NCBI GenBank assembly: GCA_039028895.1
Contig: JBCCHF010000040.1
Location: 1 to 60,538, forward strand
DNA length: 60,538 nt
From: JAHDCJ01 sp039028895
GTDB taxonomy: Bacteria; Bacteroidota; Bacteroidia; Chitinophagales; Saprospiraceae
Direction: 5' to 3'
The notes beneath the pieces were generated by a model. The model was given only the letters and a program-made list of their open reading frames with translations. It ran no database searches and was not told the DNA's origin. A program made the position numbers and the translations under genes. Position 1 is the stretch's first letter, and every line of letters starts with the position of its first letter. Below, in pieces: positions 47,613 to 56,376 of this stretch.

Positions 47613-48689
47613 TTACTGGGGGTCAAGTACACTGAGTCCTTCATCCCAATGACTGACCCAGATCGTATTACTCGAGGTTTTCCAAACAGATTTGACATTA
47701 TCAGAAAGTATTGAATAACGATATTCAGAATCTTTTTTCACAAAGCGAAATGAAGATGACGGAATGTCAAAAATGGCTAGTCCTGCCTTGTTTACACCAA
47801 CCCATAAGGTAGAGTCTGATTGTCGGGTAATCTTGTGAATAATGTTTCTGCTGCCAGGAAACTTTCGAGATAGTTCGGGAAACGGGATATAAGTTTCCCA
47901 GGTTTTGTTTTGAATATCGAATAGTTTTAAACCAGTTGACCACCCAGAAACCCAAATCTCGTTGGGGTTATCATGTAATAAACTGGTATAATTATTATAG
48001 TTAAAAAAATTTTCAGCACTGTAACTCATCTTTTTTCCAGAAACTATGTGATATGACAGAAGACCATCCTGGGTGGCCAACCATAATATTCCCGGATTTT
48101 CAAGATCTTGACAAATAGCATTGATGGTGTTATTTTTCCGATTTTCTTCCCAGCTTTTCCCGAAAGGCTTTAAAGGGATTTGGAAAAATTCATGCGATTC
48201 TTTATCGAATTTAATTAAACCCCACCCTGTTGTACCTAACCACAATTCGCCAGGCTTGGAAGGAGCTATTGCATTGACCTGGAAAAAATTGACTCCTGTA
48301 GGAGGCGCTACTTCCGGGTAAAAATTTTGAAATCGATTCGTTTTCCTATTATACTTGCTTAACCCATCTTTGGTCCCTATCCAGATATGGTTATTGTCAT
48401 CCTCATATAAGGCGAAAATCTCATGGTTAATAATTGTTGAGGAATCTTTGTTTGAATAAAAAAAATTGCGGAATGATTGGCCATCGTACATTGACAGACC
48501 TGAGCGTGTCCCAAACCAGATAAATCCCCTTGAATCCTCCATTACCACATTCACAACATTTGATGGCAAACCTTGATCCTCAGTAATAGAATAGAAATTC
48601 AGCCTTTCCTGCCCAAAATTTACTCCCCAGAAAAGCAGAAAGATTAAAATCCAGCTAAGAATCCGGTAAGAAATGATTCTTTTCATCAA
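47613..48689 (-). CDS. Sensor half of the split propeller histidine kinase
   Basis: 358 residues in the first frame: signal peptide (MMKRIISYRILSWILIFLLF to NFGQ) and the first half of the Reg_prop propeller up to VLDPQ. As it stands it would be a secreted half-propeller. A middle piece in a third frame (about 47420-47620) contains FRFKAVRDEEDSG and NIWVTGHLTDGVYVF and links the two halves. Confidence 0.6.
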   Translation of the reverse strand: MMKRIISYRILSWILIFLLFWGVNFGQERLNFYSITEDQGLPSNVVNVVMEDSRGFIWFGTRSGLSMYDGQSFRNFFYSNKDSSTIINHEIFALYEDDNNHIWIGTKDGLSKYNRKTNRFQNFYPEVAPPTGVNFFQVNAIAPSKPGELWLGTTGWGLIKFDKESHEFFQIPLKPFGKSWEENRKNNTINAICQDLENPGILWLATQDGLLSYHIVSGKKMSYSAENFFNYNNYTSLLHDNPNEIWVSGWSTGLKLFDIQNKTWETYIPFPELSRKFPGSRNIIHKITRQSDSTLWVGVNKAGLAIFDIPSSSFRFVKKDSEYRYSILSDNVKSVWKTSSNTIWVSHWDEGLSVLDPQ

Positions 48690-48789
48690 GGTGAATATCC
48701 AAATTATTTTGAAAAAGAGAAACCTGAACTTTCCTAATGGTAGATTTTAATCATACCTGGAGTATTCATACCAATAACCTGATGTTGAT

Positions 48790-48996
48790 ATGGGACTCAG
48801 CAGCGATCTAGCCCGGGTTCACAAATTGGTTCAAAAAGATAACAGGATGGAAGACGGCCTTAATGCCTATTGCCCTGATTGCGATAAAGTTTTTTGTAAA
48901 ACACATTATAATTTTGAAACGGTTTGGGATAAAGGTTTTAACGATGGTTCATATGGCACCTGCCCTTCAGGACATAAATGGATAATTGATAATTAG
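48790..48996 (+). CDS. Small zinc-ribbon-like protein
   Basis: 68 residues. Cysteine pairs CPDC (28-31) and the second group C-x5-C...CPSGHKW near the end fit a small zinc ribbon of the CxxC...CxxxH type. The composition is soluble and charged, with no signal. It stands alone in a divergent region with no neighbour that suggests a role. Such small single-domain proteins are common and uncharacterised in Bacteroidota. Real coding is likely from the conserved-looking motif; function unknown. Confidence 0.6.
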   Translation: MGLSSDLARVHKLVQKDNRMEDGLNAYCPDCDKVFCKTHYNFETVWDKGFNDGSYGTCPSGHKWIIDN

Positions 48997-49052
48997 AAGC
49001 TGTCTCAAAGATATACATTGGGTTTGAATTAGACCTTTTGAGGCAGCTTCTA
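48994..49052. repeat. Imperfect palindrome with IS-end-like arms
   Basis: TAGAAGCTGTCTCAAA (48994-49009) mirrors TTTGAGGCAGCTTCTA (49037-49052) with one mismatch. The CTGTCTCAAA arm resembles the terminal repeats of several transposon families in this phylum. It begins on the stop codon of the small zinc-ribbon gene. It lacks a U-run, so it is a poor terminator; it could be a solo or miniature element scar. Confidence 0.4.
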
Positions 49053-49106
49053 GAAAAAATGTCAAAGAATGAAGATCTTTATATGACATAAACAAAAAAT
49101 CAAGAA

Positions 49107-49526
49107 ATGAAAACATCCTTTTCTCTCATATTCATTTGCCTTTTTATCAATACTGCATTCGCCCAAAACACGGAAAATGATTTTCAATCAGACCCTGTAA
49201 AGGTTCTTGAAGAAGTGTTCAGAGCAGCCGCCAAAGAAGATTTTTCGAATCTCCATTTGTTATGTCCTGAGGATAAATCCAATGATGGCGATACCCAGAA
49301 ATACATTTGTGACGTTGCAGCTGCTTCTGAGCAAGAGAAAAGAGAATTTGTGAATTATTTCAAATCTGGAAAGATAACTGGCGAAGCAGTAATTTCCACT
49401 AGTCTGAGTGGCGTGCAGGTAGCTAAAGTTCCCTTTTGGTTTAACCACCCGGGTGGAGAAAGTCGAGCTAATGAAACGATGAATTTAATCCGGATTGAAG
49501 GAAAATGGTACCTGTCCAGCTTTTAA
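49107..49526 (+). CDS. Small exported protein, NTF2-like/DUF4878-like
   Basis: 139 residues with a signal peptide to residue 19 (AFAQ). The mature part fits the small alpha+beta fold seen in DUF4878-type proteins: a helix (KVLEEVFRAAAKEDFSNLH), a short loop, a helix rich in E and K, then strands ending in MNLIRIEGKWYLSSF, the usual closing strand. Periplasmic or surface role unknown. A free-standing gene, 111 bp downstream of the zinc-ribbon gene. Confidence 0.65.
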   Translation: MKTSFSLIFICLFINTAFAQNTENDFQSDPVKVLEEVFRAAAKEDFSNLHLLCPEDKSNDGDTQKYICDVAAASEQEKREFVNYFKSGKITGEAVISTSLSGVQVAKVPFWFNHPGGESRANETMNLIRIEGKWYLSSF

Positions 49527-49618
49527 TTTCAATGCAAAAAAAAGCCGCTCTCACACAACAAGTACTTGATTAAGGAAGTTTTGGTGATTGATTTATTAAG
49601 CCGCAATAGAAGTTTACC

Positions 49619-50446
49619 ATGTGGAAATACGTCTTCATATTCACAATTATCACACTGATTGGCTGCAAACAGTCTGATGTTTCGGAAGAAGAATCCTTCG
49701 GCAACAGTTCTGAAGTTGTTGAATTACCTCCAACCATTACAATTACAGGAGATCATGTCAGGGTACGTAATAACCCAGATGTCAAAGGGACCGAAGTTAA
49801 ATTCAAACTGATGAAAGGAGATCAGTGTAATCTCCTGGCGCAAGGCCCAAGAATGACCCTCAATGGGACTGCAGACTATTGGTACAACATTGACTGTTCT
49901 GACAAAATCGGATGGGTATGGGGTGGCCTGACTTCAATGAAGGGTAGCGAAGCTATCGCCAATAAGCCAAGCAATGTCGTCGAAAGGCCATCCCCGCTGA
50001 CAGAAGACGAAGCGTTTAAAGCTAAATGGTCTCCAGATGAAAACGCATTCACTATAGATATTGACCTTACAATAAAAATGGTCAATAGCCTAACAGAATT
50101 TTACAAGCAATGCCCAAGAGATCTCGAATGCAATATTTATAAGAAGGAGGTTAAAAATGCCTTTGATCTTGAAAACACAGTCACCATTGCTTCCGTCAGG
50201 TACAAATCATCAGTAATCTCTTATGTCGAAGACGAAACATGGCCTTTTGACTGCAATATCACAGATAAGGAGATAACCCTTGGTCCAGGGATCTACGTTG
50301 GTATGAGCATCAAAAATTTAGAAAATTTCATTGGGAAAAAGCCTATCGGCAGGATTTTCAGGATTCAAGGCGAAAACGATAATTTCTTTCTTTGGTTAGA
50401 AAATGGAAAGGTTTCAAGAATTGAATACGAAGGTTACACCGGGTAA
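49619..50446 (+). CDS. Lipoprotein with bacterial SH3-like domain
   Basis: 275 residues. The lipobox TLIGC (C16) marks a lipoprotein. Residues about 40-105 form an SH3b-like fold (VRVRNNPDVKGTEV, the GDQCNLLAQG turn and DKIGWVWGG at the end). The remainder (about 130-275) is beta-rich and cysteine-bearing (YKQCPRDLECN, PFDCNITD) with a repeat-like closing strand FFLWLENGKVSRIEYEG. SH3b domains bind peptidoglycan or peptides in the envelope. The gene stands 92 bp after the small exported protein; no shared operon can be claimed. Function unknown. Confidence 0.75.
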   Translation: MWKYVFIFTIITLIGCKQSDVSEEESFGNSSEVVELPPTITITGDHVRVRNNPDVKGTEVKFKLMKGDQCNLLAQGPRMTLNGTADYWYNIDCSDKIGWVWGGLTSMKGSEAIANKPSNVVERPSPLTEDEAFKAKWSPDENAFTIDIDLTIKMVNSLTEFYKQCPRDLECNIYKKEVKNAFDLENTVTIASVRYKSSVISYVEDETWPFDCNITDKEITLGPGIYVGMSIKNLENFIGKKPIGRIFRIQGENDNFFLWLENGKVSRIEYEGYTG

Positions 50447-50589
50447 ATACTGCTCTGAAGAGCATACCAGGCTTGATTTTCACAGATAAATTGTCGCGAA
50501 TTTTCATTGTGATTATTTTGTGATTATTTTTTTAATCTTTCGAGAAGAATGACCGGGTAGTTTGGTGTTTCTTTGTGAAAAAATAAAAG

Positions 50590-52143
50590 ATGGAGACGCC
50601 GATTCGATTATTCTTGATATTTATTGCGCTTTTCTGGATAGAAAATACCGCCGCCCAGACCATTGATCAACAGTTTTTTGACGAAGTCAATACGCTGTTT
50701 CAAAACAATGTGGAAAATGGCTTAATCACTTACGATAAGCTAGTAGAAGACCATCAATTCCAGGCGTTAATCCGGAAAGTGGAAAATGCCGATCTATCCA
50801 ATGCTAATCCTGAAACCAGAAAAGCATTTTTGATCAATGCTTATAATCTCCAGGTAATCAATAATGTATTAGATTCATATCCTTTAAATTCTGTGCAGGA
50901 TATTCCCGGTTTTTTCGATAAGAAAAAAATAAAGGTCGGAGGGGAAACAATGACTTTAAGCGACCTTGAGAACAATCTCATACTCAAAGCCTTCAATGAC
51001 CCTCGCTTACATTTTGTCTTGGTTTGCGCTGCAGTTGATTGTCCGCCAATAACCAATTTTGCCTATTCTCCATTATCGCTGGATCAACAATTGGACAATC
51101 AGACAAGGTTAGCCATCAATGATCAAAACTTCATTAAAGTTAACGGCTCACAAGTGCAACTTTCTGAGATTTTCAGATGGTATGCAAAAGATTTTGGGAG
51201 TTCAAAAAAGGCCATCATTGACTACCTTAATGAATACCGGGGTGAGTATATCTCGGAGGATGCGAAAGTTTCTTACTACCAGTATGATTGGACTTTAAAT
51301 GATGTAAACAATAGTACTGTTGATGTCACTGGCAATAATCCTACGGGGACAAATGCCAGCAGATATGTGGTCTCTTCTACTATCAATAATGGTTCATTCG
51401 AAGTCAAAATCTTCAACAACCTCTACACACAAAGAACAGGTGACGGCACCAACCTAACAGACCGTTCCACCTTCTTTACTACATCATTTAGCGCCCTTTA
51501 CGGATTAAGTAACCGACTTAACATTGGAGTGGTTGGGAGATATCGCAGGGTAAAAAACGAACCCCTCCCGTCCTCCCCTTTTGGCGTATTCAGCGGCAGC
51601 AGTAATAATGAAAACCAGTCATTCCGACAAGGATTTACAGCTATTGGGCCGCAGATCAGGTATGCCCCGGTTGAAAAATGGGAAAACTTCTCAATACAGA
51701 GTTCGTTTGTTTTTCCTATCGGAAATGATCTCGCAGGAAGTGATACTCAACCTTATATCGATTGGACTGGGCCAACATGGCATACCCAGTTTTTCAATGA
51801 TTTCCCGATTGGCAATAACTTTTCCTTTTTTACGGAGATTGATTTCCTATGGGAAGATATCGGACAGTCGGCTGATGGCCATATCAATCGGATATCTACA
51901 CCAGCAACTTTGATTTTTAGTTATATTCCAACAAAAAAGATTACCCTTTATGGGCTTGGAGGATTTTCTCCTTATTGGCAAAAAGATTTTGACTATTTTA
52001 TCCAGGCGGGTATTGGTGCAAAGTACCAGTTTACCCCTAACTTTGAGTTAGAACTTTTATTTACAGATTTTACGAGCCAGTTCCTCCGCGAAAATGGTGG
52101 ACAGGCTAACACCTATAATGTCGGCATCCGCTTCAATTTGTAA
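50590..52143 (+). CDS. Fusion of a DUF547 domain to an outer membrane beta-barrel-like domain
   Basis: 517 residues. After a signal peptide (to TAAQ), residues about 30-240 match DUF547: FLINAYNLQVI, DIPGFFDKKKIKVGG and the signature FVLVCAAVDCPP with C146, thought to be a papain-fold relative. From about 255 to 517 alternating amphipathic strands (FEVKIFNNLYTQ; RLNIGVVGRYRRV; QIRYAPVEKW; FFTEIDFLWEDIG; NTYNVGIRFNL) end in an aromatic/Leu residue, the pattern of a beta-barrel. DUF547 is normally a separate periplasmic protein; this fusion is unusual. It precedes an Omp85-like gene by 24 bp, so the two are co-transcribed. Enzyme activity is unproven. Confidence 0.75.
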   Translation: METPIRLFLIFIALFWIENTAAQTIDQQFFDEVNTLFQNNVENGLITYDKLVEDHQFQALIRKVENADLSNANPETRKAFLINAYNLQVINNVLDSYPLNSVQDIPGFFDKKKIKVGGETMTLSDLENNLILKAFNDPRLHFVLVCAAVDCPPITNFAYSPLSLDQQLDNQTRLAINDQNFIKVNGSQVQLSEIFRWYAKDFGSSKKAIIDYLNEYRGEYISEDAKVSYYQYDWTLNDVNNSTVDVTGNNPTGTNASRYVVSSTINNGSFEVKIFNNLYTQRTGDGTNLTDRSTFFTTSFSALYGLSNRLNIGVVGRYRRVKNEPLPSSPFGVFSGSSNNENQSFRQGFTAIGPQIRYAPVEKWENFSIQSSFVFPIGNDLAGSDTQPYIDWTGPTWHTQFFNDFPIGNNFSFFTEIDFLWEDIGQSADGHINRISTPATLIFSYIPTKKITLYGLGGFSPYWQKDFDYFIQAGIGAKYQFTPNFELELLFTDFTSQFLRENGGQANTYNVGIRFNL

Positions 52144-52167
52144 CGGCGATGTCTCTAAGTCCAAAAG

Positions 52168-53442
52168 ATGCTACAAAGACTTTTTTGGATATGGCTTTTG
52201 CTCTCTTTTGGTGCTTACAACTTGTTTGGGCAAGTCGTAACAGGTAATCTCATTGAATCTATAGAATTTGAAGGCCTGAAGAAAACTAAGTCCTCATTTC
52301 TGGAGGACTACATTCTGGCGACACCTGGCACTAATCCTAATGATAGTCTCCTGCAACTTGATGTTCAAAGATTAAAAAACCTCACCGGCATAGGCCAGGC
52401 TGCCTATCGCATAGATACCCTTAATGGTGCTCTAAAATTGGTATTTGACATTGAAGAGGTGAAGACCCTGTTGCCTATCATCAATTTTGGAGGCATCCAA
52501 AACAACATCTGGTTCCGATTAGGATTTACGGATATCAATTGGATGGGCAGAGGACAAACCCTGAGCTCAGCTTACCAATACAATGATCGGCTGCATTCAG
52601 GAATTATTTATTTCCGGGTACCTCGAATCAGGGGTTCACCCTGGGGAGGATCTTTAAGTATAATGCGCTGGGCCTCGAGAGAACCGCTGTTTTTTGATGA
52701 AGGGACGGTAAACTACGATTACACCAATACGAGTTTTGGATTTACGACAATCAGGAATTTCGGTTATAACCGAAAACTGGAGGCAGGCGGCAATTTCTTC
52801 ATTGAAAATTACACTAAAAGTGAAGAGCAGTTCCTGGAAAACCCGCCCGGTCCAGATGAAGCCACCCAGCCCAAGATTCTGACCAAATTAGAATATGCAG
52901 AAGATTTCATCAATTATCACTTCTTTTACCTTGATGGATTTAGCTGGCAGGCTACTGGCCAAAATGTTTATAGCACAAAAGACAAAGTCTGGTTTAACAG
53001 TCTCATTTTAAAAGGGCATCAATACCTAATGCTGGGTAAAACATCCAACTTTGCTTTCCGGCAAGTATTAGGTATTTCTAGTAATGAGGACTCCCCTTTC
53101 GCTCCTTTTGTTGCTGACAGCTATGTCAATCTGCGTGGCGTCGGCAATCGAATTGACAGAGGAACAGCTCAATTCGTATTGAACACTGAATATCGCCAAA
53201 CCATTTTTCATAATAAATGGGCACTTCAGGCCGTTGCCTTTTCCGATTTTTGCACATGGCGCAACCCGGGAGGGCAGCTTGAGGATCTTTTTGACCCAGA
53301 TCAGTTTAGGCTGTTTGTGGGCGGGGGTATACGTTTGATCTATCCAAAAGTTTATGGCGCTGTTTTGCGTATTGATTACGGTGTGGGCGTATTTGATTCT
53401 GAAAGTCGTGGTTTTGTTATTGGTTTTGGTCAGTATTTTTGA
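52168..53442 (+). CDS. Omp85/BamA-like outer membrane protein with one POTRA domain
   Basis: 424 residues. After a signal peptide (to LFGQ) a single POTRA-like domain covers about 25-105 (IESIEFEGLKKTKSSFLEDYI; LTGIGQAAYRID; LKLVFDIEEV). The rest is a barrel of alternating strands, including the RGVGNRIDRG segment equivalent to the conserved L6-loop motif (VRGF/Y) of Omp85 proteins and a final GFVIGFGQYF. BamA has five POTRAs and TamA three, so this is a small Omp85 relative, likely a translocation pore or lipid-export protein. It follows the DUF547-barrel gene by 24 bp. Role inferred only from class. Confidence 0.78.
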   Translation: MLQRLFWIWLLLSFGAYNLFGQVVTGNLIESIEFEGLKKTKSSFLEDYILATPGTNPNDSLLQLDVQRLKNLTGIGQAAYRIDTLNGALKLVFDIEEVKTLLPIINFGGIQNNIWFRLGFTDINWMGRGQTLSSAYQYNDRLHSGIIYFRVPRIRGSPWGGSLSIMRWASREPLFFDEGTVNYDYTNTSFGFTTIRNFGYNRKLEAGGNFFIENYTKSEEQFLENPPGPDEATQPKILTKLEYAEDFINYHFFYLDGFSWQATGQNVYSTKDKVWFNSLILKGHQYLMLGKTSNFAFRQVLGISSNEDSPFAPFVADSYVNLRGVGNRIDRGTAQFVLNTEYRQTIFHNKWALQAVAFSDFCTWRNPGGQLEDLFDPDQFRLFVGGGIRLIYPKVYGAVLRIDYGVGVFDSESRGFVIGFGQYF

Positions 53443-53517
53443 ATAGTTTTTTCTTCCCGTGAAAAGCAGGTTGAAAGACATTATATTAAAGCCTGACCTT
53501 AAAGTGATTAAAACAGC

Positions 53518-54612
53518 ATGATTAAATACTTACTCCCGCTAATACTTTTCACCTTTCTTTTCAATGCGTGCTCCTGGAAATCTGTTTCTTCTCTGGAGAC
53601 AAACAATAACCTGACAACAAATGGTTCGGCTCCGGAAGATTTCAAGAAAGGCATTGCCACACCTATTGATTACCAGGATATAACAGGAGACACTATTAAA
53701 ATTTTGTCATGGAACGTAGAGCACTTCATAGACGATTATGATAATCCTTACACCCAAAATGAACGTGAAGACTTATGTGATGGCATGGAGGACAGAGTCT
53801 CTCTTTTGATCAAAGCCCTAAGGATAGCAGATGCCGATATTGTCGTATTACAAGAATTTGAACATGTCCAATTTCTCCGACAGATTGCTTTGGACTCCAT
53901 TCCCGATATGGGTTATCGCTTTTTTGCAGACAATGAAAGCATTGGCTGGTATATGAATGTGGTTGTAATGAGTCGAGTACCTCTTGGTATTATCTACGGA
54001 TATGGGGCTTTGCATACACCCGCAGAATATGTAGATGAATTAACTGGAAGAAAGGTCTACGAAACGCAAAGCATGATCAATACGCGAATGTGGTCCATTG
54101 ATGTTTTGGTAAACGATGAATACTCATTCCTCCTCTCGGCAGTTCACCTGAAAGCAGGACCTGGAGCGAGAAATGAGGCTATGCGCCTGGGACAAATCCA
54201 ATTTTTGAAAGGACAATACGAACGCTTTCTCAAAGAAAACACCAACAAAAACATCTTGGTAGTTGGTGATTTTAACGCAACCCCGGATAGCAAAGAGATG
54301 CAGTATATGCTGGATGGTAATTCACCTGCCAGGTTTGTTGATAACCTGGATGACCACATCTTCACCCATCCAGCGGATTCTCTGAAATGGAGGATTGATT
54401 ACATCCTGCCCAATTACAATATGCAAGCCGAATTAGTCGAGCATTCATTGCAAGTGAAGTATTTTTTCGATATGGAGACTCAAAACAAATTAGCAGATCA
54501 CTTACCACTGGTCGCTGAATTTGTCACAAAGGATATTGTTGTTAAGGATAGCCTTACCGAAATGAATAGATTAATGTCGAAGAAGAAATTTCGGAATAAA
54601 CGCCTACATTAA
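53518..54612 (+). CDS. Lipoprotein of the endonuclease/exonuclease/phosphatase family
   Basis: 364 residues. The lipobox FNAC (C18) marks a lipoprotein. The EEP core shows all key segments: LSWNVEHF (N66), VVLQEFE (metal-binding E113), SAVHLKAG (His), VVGDFNATPD (Asp/Asn pair), RIDYILPN and DHLPLVAEF (final His). Members hydrolyse phosphodiester or phosphoester bonds (nucleases, sphingomyelinases, inositol phosphatases). A lipoprotein form at the outer membrane suggests nutrient phosphate or nucleic acid use. It lies 75 bp after the Omp85-like gene on the same strand and could share its transcript. Substrate unknown. Confidence 0.82.
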   Translation: MIKYLLPLILFTFLFNACSWKSVSSLETNNNLTTNGSAPEDFKKGIATPIDYQDITGDTIKILSWNVEHFIDDYDNPYTQNEREDLCDGMEDRVSLLIKALRIADADIVVLQEFEHVQFLRQIALDSIPDMGYRFFADNESIGWYMNVVVMSRVPLGIIYGYGALHTPAEYVDELTGRKVYETQSMINTRMWSIDVLVNDEYSFLLSAVHLKAGPGARNEAMRLGQIQFLKGQYERFLKENTNKNILVVGDFNATPDSKEMQYMLDGNSPARFVDNLDDHIFTHPADSLKWRIDYILPNYNMQAELVEHSLQVKYFFDMETQNKLADHLPLVAEFVTKDIVVKDSLTEMNRLMSKKKFRNKRLH

Positions 54613-54661
54613 TGCTAGGTTATTAGGAAAACCTAAATGAAACCATATCTGGATAAACTTG

Positions 54662-54689
54662 TTGATTAAGAAGAGCGTATTTACTTTTG
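54662..54689 (+). promoter_or_regulatory. Bacteroidota-type promoter of the second antiporter
   Basis: TTG (54662-54664), 17 bp, then TACTTTTG (54682-54689) matches the -33 TTG / -7 TAnnTTTG arrangement. Transcription would start near 54696, 16 bp before the ATG. Confidence 0.5.
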
Positions 54690-54711
54690 ATAATCACCAA
54701 TTAATCTATTC

Positions 54712-56340
54712 ATGGATATCCTGACAGACCTCATCATCATTCTGGCGATTTCTTCAGTAGCGTTGTACTTCTTTTCGAAATTAAAACTGCCTTCGATTGT
54801 CGGATTTTTGACGGCTGGCGTATTGGCAGGGCCCTACGGAATAGAATTGATATCTACCGCCGAAGAAGTCAACATAATGGCTGAAATCGGGATTCTATTG
54901 CTATTGTTCTCGATCGGCATTGAATTTTCGCTGGACAAGTTGATCCAGTCAAAAAAATATGTGCTTTTGGGTGGTGCCATGCAGGTTGGTCTTTGTATTG
55001 GTGTGTTTTTTCTTGGCGCTTATGCAATGGGACTTGAGTTTAATCAGGCAGTATTTGTAGGTATGCTTTTCGCTATGAGCAGCACCGCCATTGTGTTACA
55101 ATTATTTCAGGAAAAAGGATGGATGAATACCCTTTTCGGGAAATCTTCTGTTTCCATCCTCATTTTTCAGGACATCATTATCATTCCAATGATGTTGATA
55201 ACACCTTATTTGAGTTCAACTGGCAGTGCAGATGCAGGTTCTTTAGGGAAGGTCGGCATGGGGGTGATACTGATCGTGGCAGTCGTTTTCGCTGCAAGAA
55301 AACTGGTGCCCCCTGTCCTCAGGGCAATCGTTAAAACCCGAAACCAGGAGCTTTTCCTGTTGTCTATAGTTGTGATCTGTTTTGCCACGGCTTTTACCAC
55401 CCAACAGCTAGGCCTGAAACTGGCGCTCGGTGCCTTCCTGGCCGGTCTGATCATTTCTGAATCAGAATACAGCTACGAAGCACTCAAAAACATCATGCCT
55501 TTCAAAAAAATATTCACCGCTATCTTCTTTGTATCAGTGGGCATGTTATTGAACATCGGATTCGTATTGGAGAATTTCCTGCTGCTTTTCGGTCTGACTT
55601 TACTCGTAATGACCATAAAATTTGCGATTATCGTTCCGGTAACCCAATTGCTAAAAATTGGCACAAAAAACGCCTTGATCAGTGGATTGGCCTTATGCCA
55701 GGTCGGTGAATTTGCCTTCATCCTTTCAAAAGTGGGTCTTGATGCTGCCATCCTTTCTGATTTCACCTATCAGACTTTTCTAGCCGTATCCATCCTTTCG
55801 ATGATCGGATCAGCGATCATGATCGGTTATACGCCTGAAATTGCTGACCGTATTATGGCTATGCCATTACTGAATGCCATTTTTAGCCGCAAAGCAAAGG
55901 ATATGGATTGTGTACCCAAACCCTGCGGCCTGATCGATCATACACTGATCATTGGCTTCGGTCCAAGCGGCCGGAGGATCTTTGACAACTTGGTCCAGAA
56001 AAAGCAACCCGTTTCTGTAATTGAACGCAATGAACGCAATATCAACCCCGAAGACGCCAAATTAGCCAGCATTGTTATCGGAGATGCTCAAGATATGGAT
56101 GTTTTAACCAGGGCTGCTGCTGAGTCCGCAAAGCAAATTATCATTACAGTGCCTGAAGCCAGCGTTGCAGAAAGCATCACCAGTAAAACACGTAAGCTTA
56201 ACCACAATGCACAAATCACGGTGCGTACCCGATATGCCAGCGAAGAGGAACACTTGAAAAAACTAGGTGCTAATGTTGTTATTTCGGAAGAACTGACTTT
56301 TGCTGATAGAATTTCCTCCCTGATGTTGGAAGTTAGATAA
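54712..56340 (+). CDS. Kef-type (CPA2) cation/proton antiporter with TrkA-N domain
   Basis: 542 residues. Twelve or so helices (1-385) with LPSIVGFLTAGVLAGPYG, IGILLLLFSIGIEFS, MSSTAIVLQLFQEKG and LALGAFLAGLIIS mark a KefB/KefC-type antiporter. A TrkA-N Rossmann domain follows (about 405-535: HTLIIGFGPSGRRIFDNL; IVIGDAQDMDVLTRA). Its core and order match the antiporter at 35885, but the two are not close copies (different length and loops), so they are separate members, not a recent duplication. It should balance K+ and pH across the inner membrane. A good promoter lies just upstream, and the gene faces a convergent one. Confidence 0.88.
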   Translation: MDILTDLIIILAISSVALYFFSKLKLPSIVGFLTAGVLAGPYGIELISTAEEVNIMAEIGILLLLFSIGIEFSLDKLIQSKKYVLLGGAMQVGLCIGVFFLGAYAMGLEFNQAVFVGMLFAMSSTAIVLQLFQEKGWMNTLFGKSSVSILIFQDIIIIPMMLITPYLSSTGSADAGSLGKVGMGVILIVAVVFAARKLVPPVLRAIVKTRNQELFLLSIVVICFATAFTTQQLGLKLALGAFLAGLIISESEYSYEALKNIMPFKKIFTAIFFVSVGMLLNIGFVLENFLLLFGLTLLVMTIKFAIIVPVTQLLKIGTKNALISGLALCQVGEFAFILSKVGLDAAILSDFTYQTFLAVSILSMIGSAIMIGYTPEIADRIMAMPLLNAIFSRKAKDMDCVPKPCGLIDHTLIIGFGPSGRRIFDNLVQKKQPVSVIERNERNINPEDAKLASIVIGDAQDMDVLTRAAAESAKQIIITVPEASVAESITSKTRKLNHNAQITVRTRYASEEEHLKKLGANVVISEELTFADRISSLMLEVR

Positions 56341-56376
56341 GGTAGTGGATTATTAAACAGGAAAGAAATCTTCAAT

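Larger units (their letters stand above)
45874..48689 (-). pseudogene. Propeller histidine kinase (Reg_prop/Y_Y_Y/LytS type) split by two frameshifts
   Basis: With two single-base corrections this is one 937-residue sensor: signal peptide, two-component regulator propeller repeats (FIWFGTRSGLSMYDG; HIWIGTKDGLSKYN; LWLGTTGWGLIKF), Y_Y_Y domain (FAWQLSGVDHDWVYP; GKYRFSVKASNHEG), transmembrane helix (WFRLLVAAAMISLIFGLFYW), coiled linker, and LytS-type kinase (HAQINPHFIFNSLNSIKQL; PPMVFQPFLENAIWHGI; GIGRMRSAQ). The breaks are at G5 (47618-47622: DPQ-stop, one C too many, else DPSKNHFRF) and T5 (47446-47450: one A too many, else ERKSGSISNLTED). It lies 12 bp from the LytTR regulator gene. It should sense an extracellular cue, perhaps a polysaccharide. 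Intact relatives are one frame, so the breaks are either recent or sequencing errors. Confidence 0.85.

Noticed and set aside
35885..56340. Idea that the two Kef-type antiporters are a recent duplicate pair
   Set aside because: Lengths, loops and TrkA parts differ too much; they look like separate family members.
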